A stretch of DNA of 64,000 bases from Dryocola sp032000125 (GCA_032000125.1 DAMALH010000002.1:1-64000); one strand, 5' to 3'; shown: positions 1 to 9,141, numbered from the stretch's first letter. Notes: generated by a model from the letters alone, not told the origin. Made by a program: numbers and translations.

Positions 1-1318
1 TAGCCAGACGGCCCAGAGCCAGACCCATTTTTTCCTGGTCAGCTTTGGTTTTCGGTTCTACTGCGATGGAGATTACCGGTTCAGGGAATTCCATACGCTC
101 CAGAATGATCACGTTGTCTGGATCGCACAGGGTATCACCAGTGGTAACGTCTTTCAGACCGATAGCCGCAGCGATGTCGCCTGCGCGAACTTCTTTGATC
201 TCTTCACGTTTGTTAGCGTGCATCTGAACGATACGGCCAAAACGCTCACGAGCAGCTTTAACGGAGTTCACTACGGTATCACCGGAGTTAACCACGCCAG
301 AGTACACGCGGAAGAAGGTCAGGTTACCTACGAACGGGTCGGTAGCAATTTTAAATGCCAGAGCAGCAAACGGCTCGTCGTCACTTGCGTGACGCTCAGC
401 CGGCGTATCTTTACCGTCGTCCAGCATACCGTTGATTGCCGGTACGTCTGTAGGTGCTGGCAGGTAATCAATTACCGCATCCAGCATTGCCTGTACGCCT
501 TTGTTCTTGAACGCAGAACCACAGGTCACGAGAATGATCTCGTTGTTCAGCACGCGCTGACGCAGAGCTTTCTTGATTTCTTCCTCGGTCAGCTCTTCGC
601 CGCCCAGGTATTTTTCCATCAGCTCTTCAGATGCTTCAGCCGCAGATTCAATCAGATTCTGGTGCCATTCTTCAGCCAGATCGACCATATCAGCAGGGAT
701 ATCTTCGTATTCGAAGGTCACGCCAGCGTCAGCTTCGTTCCAGTTGATAGCTTTCATTTTCACCAGGTCAACAACACCGGTGAAACCTTCTTCAGCACCA
801 ATCGCCAACTGAAGCGGAACAGGGTTCGCGCCCAGACGGGATTTGATCTGGCCTACAACTTTCAGGAAGTTCGCACCCATACGGTCCATTTTGTTAACGA
901 ACGCGATACGTGGAACTTTGTATTTGTTAGCCTGACGCCATACGGTCTCAGACTGTGGCTGAACACCACCAACTGCGCAGTAAACCATTACCGCACCGTC
1001 AAGAACACGCATGGAACGTTCTACTTCGATGGTGAAGTCAACGTGCCCTGGGGTGTCGATGATGTTTACGCGATGCGGTTCGTACTGCTTAGCCATACCT
1101 GACCAGAATGCAGTAGTCGCTGCGGAGGTGATAGTGATACCACGCTCCTGCTCCTGTTCCATCCAGTCCATGGTGGCTGCGCCGTCATGAACTTCACCGA
1201 TTTTATGGTTTACACCGGTGTAGAACAGAATACGTTCGGTAGTAGTGGTTTTACCGGCGTCGATGTGCGCACTGATACCGATGTTACGGTAGCGTGCGAT
1301 GGGTGTTGTACGAGCCAT
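1..1318 (-). CDS. fusA: Elongation factor G (partial, N-terminal 439 codons)
   Basis: EF-G is the cytoplasmic GTPase that drives ribosomal translocation and, with RRF, ribosome recycling. The protein begins MARTTPIARYRN. It carries the P-loop AHIDAGKTTTT (about residues 17-27), the G3 motif DTPGH and the G4 motif NKMD, all in the usual order. The window edge removes roughly the last 265 residues, so domains III-V are mostly missing; this is a cut, not a mutation. The start at 1316-1318 is preceded by GAGGAATCAA, a good ribosome binding site. It is the third gene of the str operon after rpsL and rpsG; tufA would be expected next, outside the window. Confidence 0.98.
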   Translation of the reverse strand, partial: MARTTPIARYRNIGISAHIDAGKTTTTERILFYTGVNHKIGEVHDGAATMDWMEQEQERGITITSAATTAFWSGMAKQYEPHRVNIIDTPGHVDFTIEVERSMRVLDGAVMVYCAVGGVQPQSETVWRQANKYKVPRIAFVNKMDRMGANFLKVVGQIKSRLGANPVPLQLAIGAEEGFTGVVDLVKMKAINWNEADAGVTFEYEDIPADMVDLAEEWHQNLIESAAEASEELMEKYLGGEELTEEEIKKALRQRVLNNEIILVTCGSAFKNKGVQAMLDAVIDYLPAPTDVPAINGMLDDGKDTPAERHASDDEPFAALAFKIATDPFVGNLTFFRVYSGVVNSGDTVVNSVKAARERFGRIVQMHANKREEIKEVRAGDIAAAIGLKDVTTGDTLCDPDNVIILERMEFPEPVISIAVEPKTKADQEKMGLALGRLA

Positions 1319-1364
1319 TTGATTCCTCGTTTGTTTCTTTAGGCGTTCAGTTAAGTTACCCAGA

Positions 1365-1390
1365 GCGGGCGGCTTCTCTGAAGCGCCCGC
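1365..1390 (-). promoter_or_regulatory. Hairpin in the rpsG-fusA intercistronic gap
   Basis: Outer arms GCGGGC (1365-1370) and GCCCGC (1385-1390) continue, after a bulged G, into inner arms GCTTC (1372-1376) and GAAGC (1380-1384) with a 3-nt loop. No T run follows, so it is not a classical terminator. It could tune the polarity or processing of the str mRNA between S7 and EF-G; that role is inference. Confidence 0.55.
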
Positions 1391-1414
1391 CTGGTGACTA
1401 ATACTCCGAAGGGA

Positions 1415-1885
1415 TTACCAACGGTAGTGTGCGAACGCCTTGTTGGCTTCTGCCATACGGTGAACGTCTTCACGTTTCTTAACTGCAGTACCTTTGTTTT
1501 CTGCAGCATCAGAAAGTTCGTTCGCCAGACGCAGAGCCATGGATTTATCACCGCGTTTACGAGCAGCTTCAACGATCCAACGCATTGCCAGAGCATTACG
1601 ACGAACCGGACGAACTTCAACTGGAACCTGATAAGTAGAACCACCAACGCGGCGGGACTTAACTTCTACAGTTGGGCGAACGTTGTCGAGAGCGACTTCG
1701 AAAGCTTCCAGTTCATTTTTACCAGAACGCTGAGCCAGGGTCTCAAGCGCGCTGTATACGATGGCTTCTGCAGTAGATTTTTTACCATCTACCATCAGGA
1801 TATTTACAAATTTTGCCAGCAGTTCTGATCCGAACTTCGGATCTGGAAGAATTTTACGCTGACCAATGACGCGACGACGTGGCAT
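1415..1885 (-). CDS. rpsG: 30S ribosomal protein S7
   Basis: S7 is a primary 16S rRNA-binding protein that nucleates assembly of the 30S head and, in E. coli, represses translation of its own operon. The 156-residue protein (MPRRRVIGQRKILPDP to AFAHYRW) has the standard length; E. coli K-12 carries a longer 179-residue form while most relatives have 156. The start ATG follows the ribosome binding site GGAG. Second gene of the str operon, 96 nt upstream of fusA. The whole protein reads as conserved, with no disruption. Confidence 0.98.
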   Translation of the reverse strand: MPRRRVIGQRKILPDPKFGSELLAKFVNILMVDGKKSTAEAIVYSALETLAQRSGKNELEAFEVALDNVRPTVEVKSRRVGGSTYQVPVEVRPVRRNALAMRWIVEAARKRGDKSMALRLANELSDAAENKGTAVKKREDVHRMAEANKAFAHYRW

Positions 1886-1981
1886 GGGAATACTCCGTTG
1901 TTAATTCAGGATTGTCCAAAACTCTAAGAGTTTAGTTTGACATTAAGATAAATCAGTTTGGCCTTACTTAACGGAGAACCA
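1886..1981 (-). promoter_or_regulatory. rpsL-rpsG intercistronic region, probable S7 autoregulatory target
   Basis: This 96-nt gap has the same length and largely the same sequence as the E. coli S12-S7 intercistronic region, which is the known binding site for S7 in translational feedback. A hairpin with arms AAACTC and GAGTTT (1918-1932) is visible. That S7 binds here is taken from the E. coli system and is inferred for this genome. Confidence 0.65.
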
Positions 1982-2459
<478 letters not shown>

Positions 2460-2480
2460 GAAATATACAGCGATCCTGGA

Positions 2481-2768
2481 TTACCAGGTTATCTGCCGTT
2501 CGTGTTTAACCGCCAGTCTGACGAAATCATTATAGCTGACCGCGTCGATTTTGGATGAAATTTGAGCAGCGAGGCCGCGTGCTTCGAGATCTTCTCGCAG
2601 AGCGCTGACTGATATGGAGGCGGCGAGCAATAATTCAAGGTAGTGGCTGTCTTTTATTGCAGTAATCACGCCGTCCTGCATCAGCAGTAAATCGTCTCCT
2701 GCACTCACACAGCGCAGCAGCGTCTCAAGATCGGCGTTAAAAGGCGAGTGGCGTAAGATATGCAGCAT
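2481..2768 (-). CDS. tusB: Sulfurtransferase complex subunit TusB
   Basis: TusB is part of the cytoplasmic TusBCD hexamer, which relays sulfur from TusA to TusE and then MnmA for 2-thiolation of the wobble uridine of tRNAs for Lys, Glu and Gln. The 95 residues (MLHILRHSPFNADL to ERQITW) match the DsrH/TusB family in length and ends. Last gene of yheO-tusDCB; the stop lies just upstream of the str promoter, 7 nt after tusC's gap on the other side. Confidence 0.95.
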   Translation of the reverse strand: MLHILRHSPFNADLETLLRCVSAGDDLLLMQDGVITAIKDSHYLELLLAASISVSALREDLEARGLAAQISSKIDAVSYNDFVRLAVKHERQITW

Positions 2769-2775
2769 GGGCGCC

Positions 2776-3135
2776 TCAGAAAGTCAGGACTACATCAAAC
2801 TGATGCAGCATTTCGCGCAGGGCAGCCGGATTCAGAAGGTCCACATCCACCACCCACGCACTGTTTTCGGATAACCCGCGCTCGCGCGCAGACTCGGCGC
2901 AAAGGTAGCACTGCTCGATATCGTAGAGCGGCAGCACGCGAAACGTCGCGATGTAGTCACGGGAGAGTATTTTATCGGGCTGCTGGCCTGGTACAACCTG
3001 AAACACGCCATCGCCTACAAAGAAAACGCCGATATCTTCAGATAGCGCGGAAGTGGCGAGTAGGGCATCCAGCCCTTCACGTCCTGCCGAAGTACCGTGC
3101 GGAGCAGATTTAAATACAAAGGCTACGCGCTTCAT
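2776..3135 (-). CDS. tusC: Sulfurtransferase complex subunit TusC
   Basis: TusC (DsrF family) is the structural partner of TusB and TusD in the sulfur relay complex. The 119-residue protein starts MKRVAFVFKSAPHGTSAGREGLDALLA, typical of the family. Its ATG overlaps the tusD stop by one base (TGATG), which points to coupled translation and fits the equal stoichiometry of the complex. Confidence 0.95.
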   Translation of the reverse strand: MKRVAFVFKSAPHGTSAGREGLDALLATSALSEDIGVFFVGDGVFQVVPGQQPDKILSRDYIATFRVLPLYDIEQCYLCAESARERGLSENSAWVVDVDLLNPAALREMLHQFDVVLTF

Positions 3136-3521
3136 CAGAACTGCACCATTCTTTCACAGGTAAGCGAGGCTTCAGCCAGCGCGCCCAGACCGCTCAACGT
3201 AAAACCGGCCTGCAGATTGCTTGCGGACAGCGCATGCTCTTTAGCTTCGGCGTCATCAATCACGCCACGGCGTAAGGCTGCGGCAACGCAAATATGCAGC
3301 TCTACTCCATGCCGTTCGTGAAGTTCTTGCCAGGCCCGGACCAGATCGACTTCATCGCTCGCGGGCGTGGTAAGCGCATTGGCATTAAATACGCCTTCAC
3401 GATAGAAAAAAACGCTGCTTAAGGTGTGCCCCTCGTCAATGACAGCCCGGGCAAACTGCAATGCGCTGCTCGCCTGTTGTGTGCCATAAGCCGGGCCGGT
3501 CACCATCATGGCGAAAAGCAT
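3135..3521 (-). CDS. tusD: Sulfurtransferase complex subunit TusD
   Basis: TusD (DsrE family) carries the catalytic cysteine of the TusBCD complex, receiving sulfur as a persulfide from TusA. The 128-residue protein has Cys78 in HICVAAALRRGV, the position of the essential E. coli cysteine. The start abuts the yheO stop directly, and the end overlaps tusC by one base, so yheO-tusD-tusC-tusB reads as one transcript. Confidence 0.95.
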   Translation of the reverse strand: MLFAMMVTGPAYGTQQASSALQFARAVIDEGHTLSSVFFYREGVFNANALTTPASDEVDLVRAWQELHERHGVELHICVAAALRRGVIDDAEAKEHALSASNLQAGFTLSGLGALAEASLTCERMVQF

Positions 3522-4250
3522 TTACTTTTCCTGACCCAAAAAATCACCGTTTTTGAACTGGCGAATATAGAGATAGACCGTGTGTTTCGAGATATTCAGG
3601 CGGTCTGCCACCTGGTTAATCGCATCTTTAATATCGAAGATGCCCTTTTCGTACAGATTGAGAACAATCTGGCGATTTTTAGCATTGTTAGACACGTTAC
3701 GATCGGCGTTCACCTCTTCGATGGTGAATTCCAGCGTTTGCATCACCAGGTCTTCGACGGAAGAGGCAAAGTTAACCGAAGACGGCACTTCCTGATCCTG
3801 AGTTTCTGGCGGAATAAAGGTCGACATAATCTGTGAGAAAGGCACATCAAGGTTCATGTTGATGCACAGTAAACCGATCACACGCTGGTCGCGGTTGCGA
3901 ATAGCGATAGTTACGGATTTCATCAGCACGCCGCTTTTAGCGCGCGTGAAATAGCATTTAGAAACGCTGCTATCGGCTCCGGTCATATCGTGGAGCATAC
4001 GCAGCGCCAAATCGGTAATCGGAGAACCAATTTTTCGCCCGGTGTGTTCGCCGTTTGCAATACGAATTGCAGAACACTTCAAATCCTGAAGGGAATGCAG
4101 CACGATTTCGCAATGGGAACCAATCAGCATAGCTAACCCATCAACGACCGCTTCATAGGATTTTAATATTTCGAAGTCGGTTTGTTCAAAGGGACGCTGA
4201 TCCAGTAAATCAAGCTCACTGGTTTCGTTGGTTAAAAGCGAATTGGACAT
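3522..4250 (-). CDS. yheO: YheO-family PAS/HTH transcriptional regulator
   Basis: The 242-residue protein has an N-terminal YheO-like PAS domain (about residues 20-130, with the GLAMLIGSHCEIVLHSL block) and a C-terminal helix-turn-helix (about 190-235, ADRLNISKHTVYLYIRQF). The family contains the D-arginine regulator DauR of Pseudomonas, so a small-molecule sensor is likely; the ligand in enterobacteria is not known to me. It is the first gene of the tus operon and touches tusD with no gap, an odd pairing of a regulator with tRNA-thiolation genes. It may regulate its own operon. Confidence 0.85.
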   Translation of the reverse strand: MSNSLLTNETSELDLLDQRPFEQTDFEILKSYEAVVDGLAMLIGSHCEIVLHSLQDLKCSAIRIANGEHTGRKIGSPITDLALRMLHDMTGADSSVSKCYFTRAKSGVLMKSVTIAIRNRDQRVIGLLCINMNLDVPFSQIMSTFIPPETQDQEVPSSVNFASSVEDLVMQTLEFTIEEVNADRNVSNNAKNRQIVLNLYEKGIFDIKDAINQVADRLNISKHTVYLYIRQFKNGDFLGQEK

Positions 4251-4392
4251 TTAAAAATACCACCCTCTACAGAGAGCCTGTCGCGCTTTAAAGGTGTCAG
4301 GGCAGACTCAAACTCAGTTGAAACGCTGACCAATAAGGTAATACACCGTAAGACCCGCTTTCCAGTCTTTATTATTATATGCCGCTACAAAT

Positions 4393-4420
4393 AAAAAACC
4401 GCCGCCTGTGAAGGCGGCGG
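4393..4420 (-). terminator. Rho-independent terminator after fkpA
   Basis: On the minus strand, arms CCGCCGCC (4413-4420) and GGCGGCGG (4399-4406) with a 6-nt loop are followed by six T residues. It starts 11 nt after the fkpA stop. Confidence 0.9.
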
Positions 4421-4431
4421 TTAATTACTGA

Positions 4432-5247
4432 TTACTTGCTTTTTGCCGCTTCGGCTTCAGCAGCAACATCAGGCTTGGCGTCAGCTTTAGGCGCCGGCTT
4501 GATATCCAGCAACTCTACTTCAAAGACCAGCGTAGAATTGGCAGGAATGCCCGGAACGCCAGTTTTGCCGTAGGCCAGCTCCGGCGGGATAACCATCTTG
4601 ATTTTGCCGCCTTTCTTGATGTTTTTCAGGCCTTCGGTCCAGCCCGGAATCACACCGTCAAGACGGAAGGAGAGCGGTTCGCCGCGGGTGTAGGAGTTGT
4701 CGAACTCTTTGCCGTCGATAAGCGTACCTTTATAGTTCACAACGACAGTATCGCTGTCCTTCGGCGCATCACCTGTGCCGTCTTTTTCTACTTTATACAG
4801 CAGACCAGTAGAAGACGTTTTCACGCCTTTTTCTTTGGCGAAAGCGTCACGGAAGGTTTTGCCTTTGTCCGCATTTTCCTTCGCATCTTTTTCCATTTTC
4901 GCCTGAGCGGAAGCCTTCACCCGGGCTTCAAACGCCTGCAGGGTTTGCTCAATTTCCTGGTCAGACAGCTTGCTCTTATCCGCAAACGCGTCCTGAACGC
5001 CAGCGATAAGCTGAGCTTTATCCAGAGTGATGCCCAGCTTTTCTTGTTCTTTCAGGGAGTTTTCCATGTAACGGCCAAGCGAAGCACCCAGTGCATACGC
5101 AGACTTCTGATCGTCATTTTTGAAAGCCGCGTTGCCTGCAGGCGCAGCGGCATCTTTTGCGGCAGCGGCCGGAGCAGCAAACGCCGGAGCGCTCAGGGCA
5201 ACAGCCATCGTGGCCGCCAGAAGCGTTACTTTAAACAATGATTTCAT
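4432..5247 (-). CDS. fkpA: Periplasmic FKBP-type peptidyl-prolyl isomerase FkpA
   Basis: FkpA is a dimeric periplasmic chaperone and prolyl isomerase. The 271-residue protein starts MKSLFKVTLLAATMAV, a clear Sec signal peptide ending near AFA-AP at about residue 22. A helical dimerisation domain (about 40-140) is followed by the FKBP domain (about 145-255, with VVNYKGTLIDGKEFDNSY and IPGWTEGL) and an Ala/Lys-rich tail. A start 15 codons upstream is open in frame, but it would spoil the signal peptide; the chosen ATG has GGAG upstream and fits the usual length. Expression probably responds to envelope stress (see the sigma-E promoter). Confidence 0.96.
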   Translation of the reverse strand: MKSLFKVTLLAATMAVALSAPAFAAPAAAAKDAAAPAGNAAFKNDDQKSAYALGASLGRYMENSLKEQEKLGITLDKAQLIAGVQDAFADKSKLSDQEIEQTLQAFEARVKASAQAKMEKDAKENADKGKTFRDAFAKEKGVKTSSTGLLYKVEKDGTGDAPKDSDTVVVNYKGTLIDGKEFDNSYTRGEPLSFRLDGVIPGWTEGLKNIKKGGKIKMVIPPELAYGKTGVPGIPANSTLVFEVELLDIKPAPKADAKPDVAAEAEAAKSK

Positions 5248-5359
5248 CCATTTCTCCAGGGCCGGGGCCTCTAACCCCAAGGCTATTTTCAAATAAGAGA
5301 CGTACTATAACGTCGCGGGAGAAATCTACACAATCTCTGCGCTCGTTATCGAGTCAAAT

Positions 5360-5387
5360 TCAGACTCTTTTTGTATACAGAAGTTTC
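5360..5387 (-). promoter_or_regulatory. Sigma-E promoter of fkpA
   Basis: On the minus strand GAAACTT (5381-5387) is separated by 16 bp from TCTGA (5360-5364). This fits the sigma-E consensus (GGAACTT, 16 bp, TCAAA/TCTGA). E. coli fkpA is a known sigma-E regulon member. The distance to the fkpA start is about 110 nt. Confidence 0.8.
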
Positions 5388-5473
5388 GTGCCGGGGAAAA
5401 TGGCACTGTAACCAGCGGTGATTTTCAGTAGAATCGCGGGAAATTGTCCATCTGCAGGCCAAAGAGGTAAGCC

Positions 5474-5692
5474 ATGCAACAAAAATCGACCGAACAACGG
5501 CTGGAAGAACTTGAGAGTCGTCTCGCATTCCAGGAGATAACGATTGAAGAGTTAAATCAGACGGTAACGGCTCACGAACTGGAGATGGTCAAACTGCGCG
5601 AACATTTTCGTTTGTTGGTTGAAAAACTGAAGGCCAGCCAGCCCTCTATGATCGCCTCACAGGCCGAAGAGACGCCGCCTCCGCATTATTAA
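5474..5692 (+). CDS. slyX: SlyX family protein
   Basis: A 72-residue protein, MQQKSTEQRLEELESRLAFQ to TPPPHY. The heptad pattern of Leu/Ile from residue 8 to about 55 predicts a coiled coil. No enzymatic motif is present, and the function of SlyX is unknown. The start is preceded by AGAGGTAAGCC. It is divergent from fkpA and convergent with slyD, sharing a terminator with the latter. Confidence 0.93.
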   Translation: MQQKSTEQRLEELESRLAFQEITIEELNQTVTAHELEMVKLREHFRLLVEKLKASQPSMIASQAEETPPPHY

Positions 5693-5700
5693 GCGCTAAG

Positions 5701-5730
5701 AAAAAGGCGTGTCTCAGACACGCCTTTTTT
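5701..5730. terminator. Bidirectional terminator between slyX and slyD
   Basis: An 8-bp stem GGCGTGTC / GACACGCC (5706-5724) with a 3-nt loop is flanked by five A on the left and six T on the right, so it can stop transcription from slyX and from slyD. Confidence 0.92.
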
Positions 5731-5746
5731 ATCGTTTAGAAAAAGC

Positions 5747-6331
5747 TTAGTGGCAACCGCAGCCGCCGTTGCCGCCACAGCCACCTTTGCCGTGGTCATG
5801 ATCGTGGTCGTGATCGTGGCCGTGACCACCGCAGCAACCGTCACCGTGTTCGTGATGATGATCGTGCTCGCCGTGAACGTGGCCATGGGCCAGCTCTTCA
5901 GCCGTGGCTTCACGAATAGCGATAACTTCAACGTTGAAGTTCAGGTTCTGGCCAGCCAGCATGTGGTTGCCGTCAACCACAACGTGGTCGTCTTCAACTT
6001 CAGTGATTTCAACAGGCACTGGCCCCTGGTCAGTTTCAGCCAGGAAACGCATGCCAACCTGCAGTTCGTCAACGCCCATGAATACGTCTTTAGGAACGCG
6101 CTGAACCAGGTTGTCGTCATACTGACCGTAAGCGTCGTTCGCGCCGACAGCAACGTCGAATTTGTCGCCAACTTCATGACCTTCCAGCGCAGTTTCCAGG
6201 CCGGAAATCAGGGAACCGTGGCCATGCAGGTAGTCCAGCGGCGCACTCACCGGAGACTCATCAACCAACACACCGTCTTCTGTACGTACCTGATAGGCCA
6301 GGCTGACCACCAGGTCTTTTGCTACTTTCAT
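5747..6331 (-). CDS. slyD: FKBP-type prolyl isomerase and metallochaperone SlyD
   Basis: SlyD combines prolyl isomerase and chaperone activity and delivers Ni2+ for hydrogenase maturation; it is also a host factor for phiX174 lysis. The 194-residue protein begins MKVAKDLVVSLAYQVRTEDG. The FKBP domain (1-70 and 130-146) is interrupted by the IF chaperone insert (about 75-125). The tail from about residue 150 is rich in His, Cys and Gly (CCGGHGHDHDHDHDHGKGG and a final CGCH) and is the metal-binding region. An upstream in-frame extension of 30 codons is rejected because AGGAG sits just before this ATG. Confidence 0.97.
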   Translation of the reverse strand: MKVAKDLVVSLAYQVRTEDGVLVDESPVSAPLDYLHGHGSLISGLETALEGHEVGDKFDVAVGANDAYGQYDDNLVQRVPKDVFMGVDELQVGMRFLAETDQGPVPVEITEVEDDHVVVDGNHMLAGQNLNFNVEVIAIREATAEELAHGHVHGEHDHHHEHGDGCCGGHGHDHDHDHDHGKGGCGGNGGCGCH

Positions 6332-6425
6332 GATATCTCCTGAGCGTGGGAAAAAAACTGGCGACGATTGTAGCGGAAATCGACGCCGGTGTACCCTTAA
6401 GCTTAAAAAAACTCGGGGCATCTCG

Positions 6426-6626
6426 CTAGTCCGGATGAAAAATGCCTATCACCTGTTCCTGTTCGCGTACATGTTCACGGGCCTGTTTATCCGCTTCACG
6501 CATCTGGTGCCCGCACTTAACGCACTCAACGATATCAACATTGTTCTCGCGCCACATCGCGAGGGAATCCTGCGCCTGGCACTTAGGGCACACTGCCCCG
6601 GCGATAAAACGCTTGCGCACTGACAT
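6426..6626 (-). CDS. yheV: YheV family putative zinc-ribbon protein
   Basis: A 66-residue protein starting MSVRKRFIAGAVCPKCQAQD. Two Cys pairs, CPKC (about 13-16) and CVKC (about 37-40), form a zinc-ribbon signature. The function is unknown. A longer frame exists upstream (41 codons), but the family length and the AGGTGAAG site support this start. It lies between slyD and kefB on the same strand. Confidence 0.92.
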   Translation of the reverse strand: MSVRKRFIAGAVCPKCQAQDSLAMWRENNVDIVECVKCGHQMREADKQAREHVREQEQVIGIFHPD

Positions 6627-6781
6627 TGGCTTCACCTGAAGTTGCTGACAAAGAGGGAAAAAGCGTGGTTTTCCCCTTTTTGTGGTTATCTGCCGAAAAT
6701 CAATAAATTGATTTTCCTGGGTATTTATTGTTGCCGTCTGACGATTCAATTCCGGCAGACATTTTTCAACGGCCGGCCTTG

Positions 6782-8587
6782 CTACTCAAACTCGTCCCAG
6801 CCGTCAAACTGGCGACGCTCTTGTTGCATTTCGCGTTCAAAAATCTCCTCCAGCTCCCGGCGCGCTTCCCTCACTCTGGAAATCTGCGCGTTATCGGTAT
6901 GAATTGGCATGAGCTCACGCAGCATGCTCATATCCAGACGGCGAAAATGCAGTTGCGCACGATGCGCCTGATGTGGATGCATACCAAGCGACATCAGCGC
7001 CTTGCGCCCTAGCTCCAGCGCGCTGGAAAAAGTCTCGCGCGAGAACTGCTTCACGCCTGCCTGCAACAGCTCATGCGCTTCAACGCGGCCTCTTGCGCGC
7101 GCCAGGATCGACAGATGTGGAAAGTGTTGTTGACACAGATGGACGATCCTCATCGTATCTTCCGGCGCGTTACAGGTAATAACGATAGATTTCGCCGCTT
7201 CGGCACCCGCCGAGCGCAGCAGCTCAAGCTCTGTCGCGTCGCCGTAATAAACTTTATAGCCGTATTTACGCATCAGGCTAACCGAACTGATATCCCGCTC
7301 CAGCACCGTAATACGCATTTTATTGGCCATTAAAAGACGGCCGATTACCTGCCCAAAACGCCCGAAGCCAACGATGATCACCTGCGGACCATCGTCTTCA
7401 ACGTAAGGCTTCTCTTCCGGCTCTTCATCGCTGTTAAAACGCCGCGCAAGAATGGCGTCCACGCCCTTCATTAATAACGGCGTAGTCATCATGGATAGCG
7501 TAACCGTAACCAACAGCAGCGGCATCTGATCGCCCTGGAACAGCTTTTGCGATGAGGCGGTAGAAAAAAGGACGAAGGCGAATTCCCCGCCCTGGCTCAG
7601 CACGCCGGAGAACTGTAGCCTTTCAGAACTGCGCAACCCGTAAACGTGAGAGATGCCGTAGAGCACCGCAAACTTCACCATCACCAGCACGATAACGCCG
7701 AGGATCACCATCGGCAAATGGGTATAGAGCACGCCCAGGTTCAGCGCCATCCCAACGGAGATAAAGAATAGCCCCAGCAATAATCCCTTAAACGGATCGA
7801 TGGCGATTTCCAGTTCGTGCCGGTACTCGCTCTCCGCCAGCAGCACGCCTGCAATAAAGGTCCCCAGCGCCATTGAGAGTCCCAGCATATCCATAAACAG
7901 CGCCGACCCCAGCACCAGCAGCAACGCCGCAGCCGTAAAAACTTCACGCACGCCCGAACCGGCAATAAAACGGAACAATGGGCGCAGCAGATAACGGCCG
8001 CCAACCAGCATGCCGGCAAAAGCAAGCACCTTAAAGCCGACCTTTATCCAGTCCGTGTGGCCGTTGTCGTTGCCCGCCAGCAGCGGCACAAGCGCCAGAG
8101 CAGGGATAACAGCCAGATCCTGAAACAGCAGCACGGAAAACCCAAGCTGCCCTGCCTCGTTCCGGTTCATCCCCTTATCGCGCATTAGCTGCAGCGCCAT
8201 AGCCGTCGAAGACATCGCGAGCCCAATACCGCCGATCACAGCGGCCTGCCAGGAGAATTTTGTCAGCACAAGCAGCCCGGCGAGCATAACGGCGCTCAGG
8301 ATGACCTGCGCGGCGCCAACGCCAAAGATTGAACGCCGCAGCTCCCAGAGCTTGGAAGGGTTCAGTTCCAGCCCAATGATAAACATCAGGAACACCACGC
8401 CCATCTCAGAGAAGTGAAGAATTTCCTCCACGTCGCTGATAAACCCCAGACCCCACGGCCCGATAGCGATACCCGCCAGCAGGTAACCCAGCACCGCGCC
8501 AATGCCCAGACGGGCGGCAACAGGAACGGTAACCACCGCTGCGAATAAAAATAAAACGCCGGCAAACAGCAGATCGGAACTGTGCAT
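6782..8587 (-). CDS. kefB: Glutathione-regulated K+/H+ antiporter KefB
   Basis: KefB is an inner-membrane K+ efflux system held closed by glutathione and opened by glutathione adducts of electrophiles; the resulting acidification protects the cell. The 601-residue protein has a CPA2 antiporter domain of about 12-13 membrane segments (1-380) and a cytosolic TrkA-N/RCK domain starting at QVIIVGFGRFGQVIG (about 405-415). The start overlaps the kefG stop by one base (TAATG), so an upstream in-frame extension inside kefG is rejected. Confidence 0.96.
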   Translation of the reverse strand: MHSSDLLFAGVLFLFAAVVTVPVAARLGIGAVLGYLLAGIAIGPWGLGFISDVEEILHFSEMGVVFLMFIIGLELNPSKLWELRRSIFGVGAAQVILSAVMLAGLLVLTKFSWQAAVIGGIGLAMSSTAMALQLMRDKGMNRNEAGQLGFSVLLFQDLAVIPALALVPLLAGNDNGHTDWIKVGFKVLAFAGMLVGGRYLLRPLFRFIAGSGVREVFTAAALLLVLGSALFMDMLGLSMALGTFIAGVLLAESEYRHELEIAIDPFKGLLLGLFFISVGMALNLGVLYTHLPMVILGVIVLVMVKFAVLYGISHVYGLRSSERLQFSGVLSQGGEFAFVLFSTASSQKLFQGDQMPLLLVTVTLSMMTTPLLMKGVDAILARRFNSDEEPEEKPYVEDDGPQVIIVGFGRFGQVIGRLLMANKMRITVLERDISSVSLMRKYGYKVYYGDATELELLRSAGAEAAKSIVITCNAPEDTMRIVHLCQQHFPHLSILARARGRVEAHELLQAGVKQFSRETFSSALELGRKALMSLGMHPHQAHRAQLHFRRLDMSMLRELMPIHTDNAQISRVREARRELEEIFEREMQQERRQFDGWDEFE

Positions 8588-9141
8588 TAACGTCCTCCCG
8601 GCGATATCGGCGAAGCCAGCCACTCGCCATAGGCTTTCGCATGGCTGGCCAGTTCCTGAGGGGACTGGCGTCGCGCCCAATAAACGATAATGGGATTCAT
8701 CCAGTGCATACGACACATCGCCGCAGTAAGCTCAAAAGGCCGCAAAATATCGCTTAGCGGAAAACGGTTAAAGCCGTCGTGACGGTAAGCGCCTTCCGGT
8801 TCGCCCGTAGTAATAACGCTCCGCCAGTACTTTCCCGCAAGAGCGGTGCCTCCCACGCCGCTGGCAAAGCCACGGCTTAGCACGCGGTCCAGCCACTCTT
8901 TAAGTAGCGCCGGACAGCTATAGGTATAAAGCGGATGTTGAAAGACGATAACGTCATGCTCTTGCAGCAAGGCTTGCTCATGATAGATATCGATAAAAAA
9001 ATCGGGATAGTGTGCATAAAGATCGTGCACGGTAACATTTTCCAGTAGCTCGGCCGGTTGGAGCAAAACCCGGTTTGCGACCGAGTCCTGAGATTCCGGA
9101 TGGGCATACAGCAGCAAAACTTTCGGCGGCTGCGACATCAT
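8587..9141 (-). CDS. kefG: KefB ancillary quinone-oxidoreductase-like protein KefG
   Basis: KefG is the flavodoxin-fold subunit needed for full KefB activity. The 184-residue protein starts MMSQPPKVLLLYAHPESQDS; YAHPESQDS is the NAD(P)H dehydrogenase (quinone) family signature for the FMN site. A start seven codons upstream (MTTPWRV) is possible, but MMSQ equals the E. coli length and has GGAG upstream. It is translationally coupled to kefB. Confidence 0.95.
   Translation of the reverse strand: MMSQPPKVLLLYAHPESQDSVANRVLLQPAELLENVTVHDLYAHYPDFFIDIYHEQALLQEHDVIVFQHPLYTYSCPALLKEWLDRVLSRGFASGVGGTALAGKYWRSVITTGEPEGAYRHDGFNRFPLSDILRPFELTAAMCRMHWMNPIIVYWARRQSPQELASHAKAYGEWLASPISPGGR

Noticed and set aside
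218..1102. 294-codon plus-strand frame opposite fusA
   Set aside because: It is entirely antisense to the conserved EF-G frame, has no ribosome binding site and shows no known protein features; it arises from the codon bias of fusA.
5706..5724. GGCGTGTC stem resembling the crp terminator stem, considered as a shared repeat
   Set aside because: The similarity is limited to the 7-8 bp stem, and both have normal terminator flanks, so chance and common function explain it.
5750..6343. 197-codon hydrophobic plus-strand frame opposite slyD
   Set aside because: The Val/Thr-rich run is the reverse complement of the His/Asp-rich SlyD tail, not a real membrane protein.
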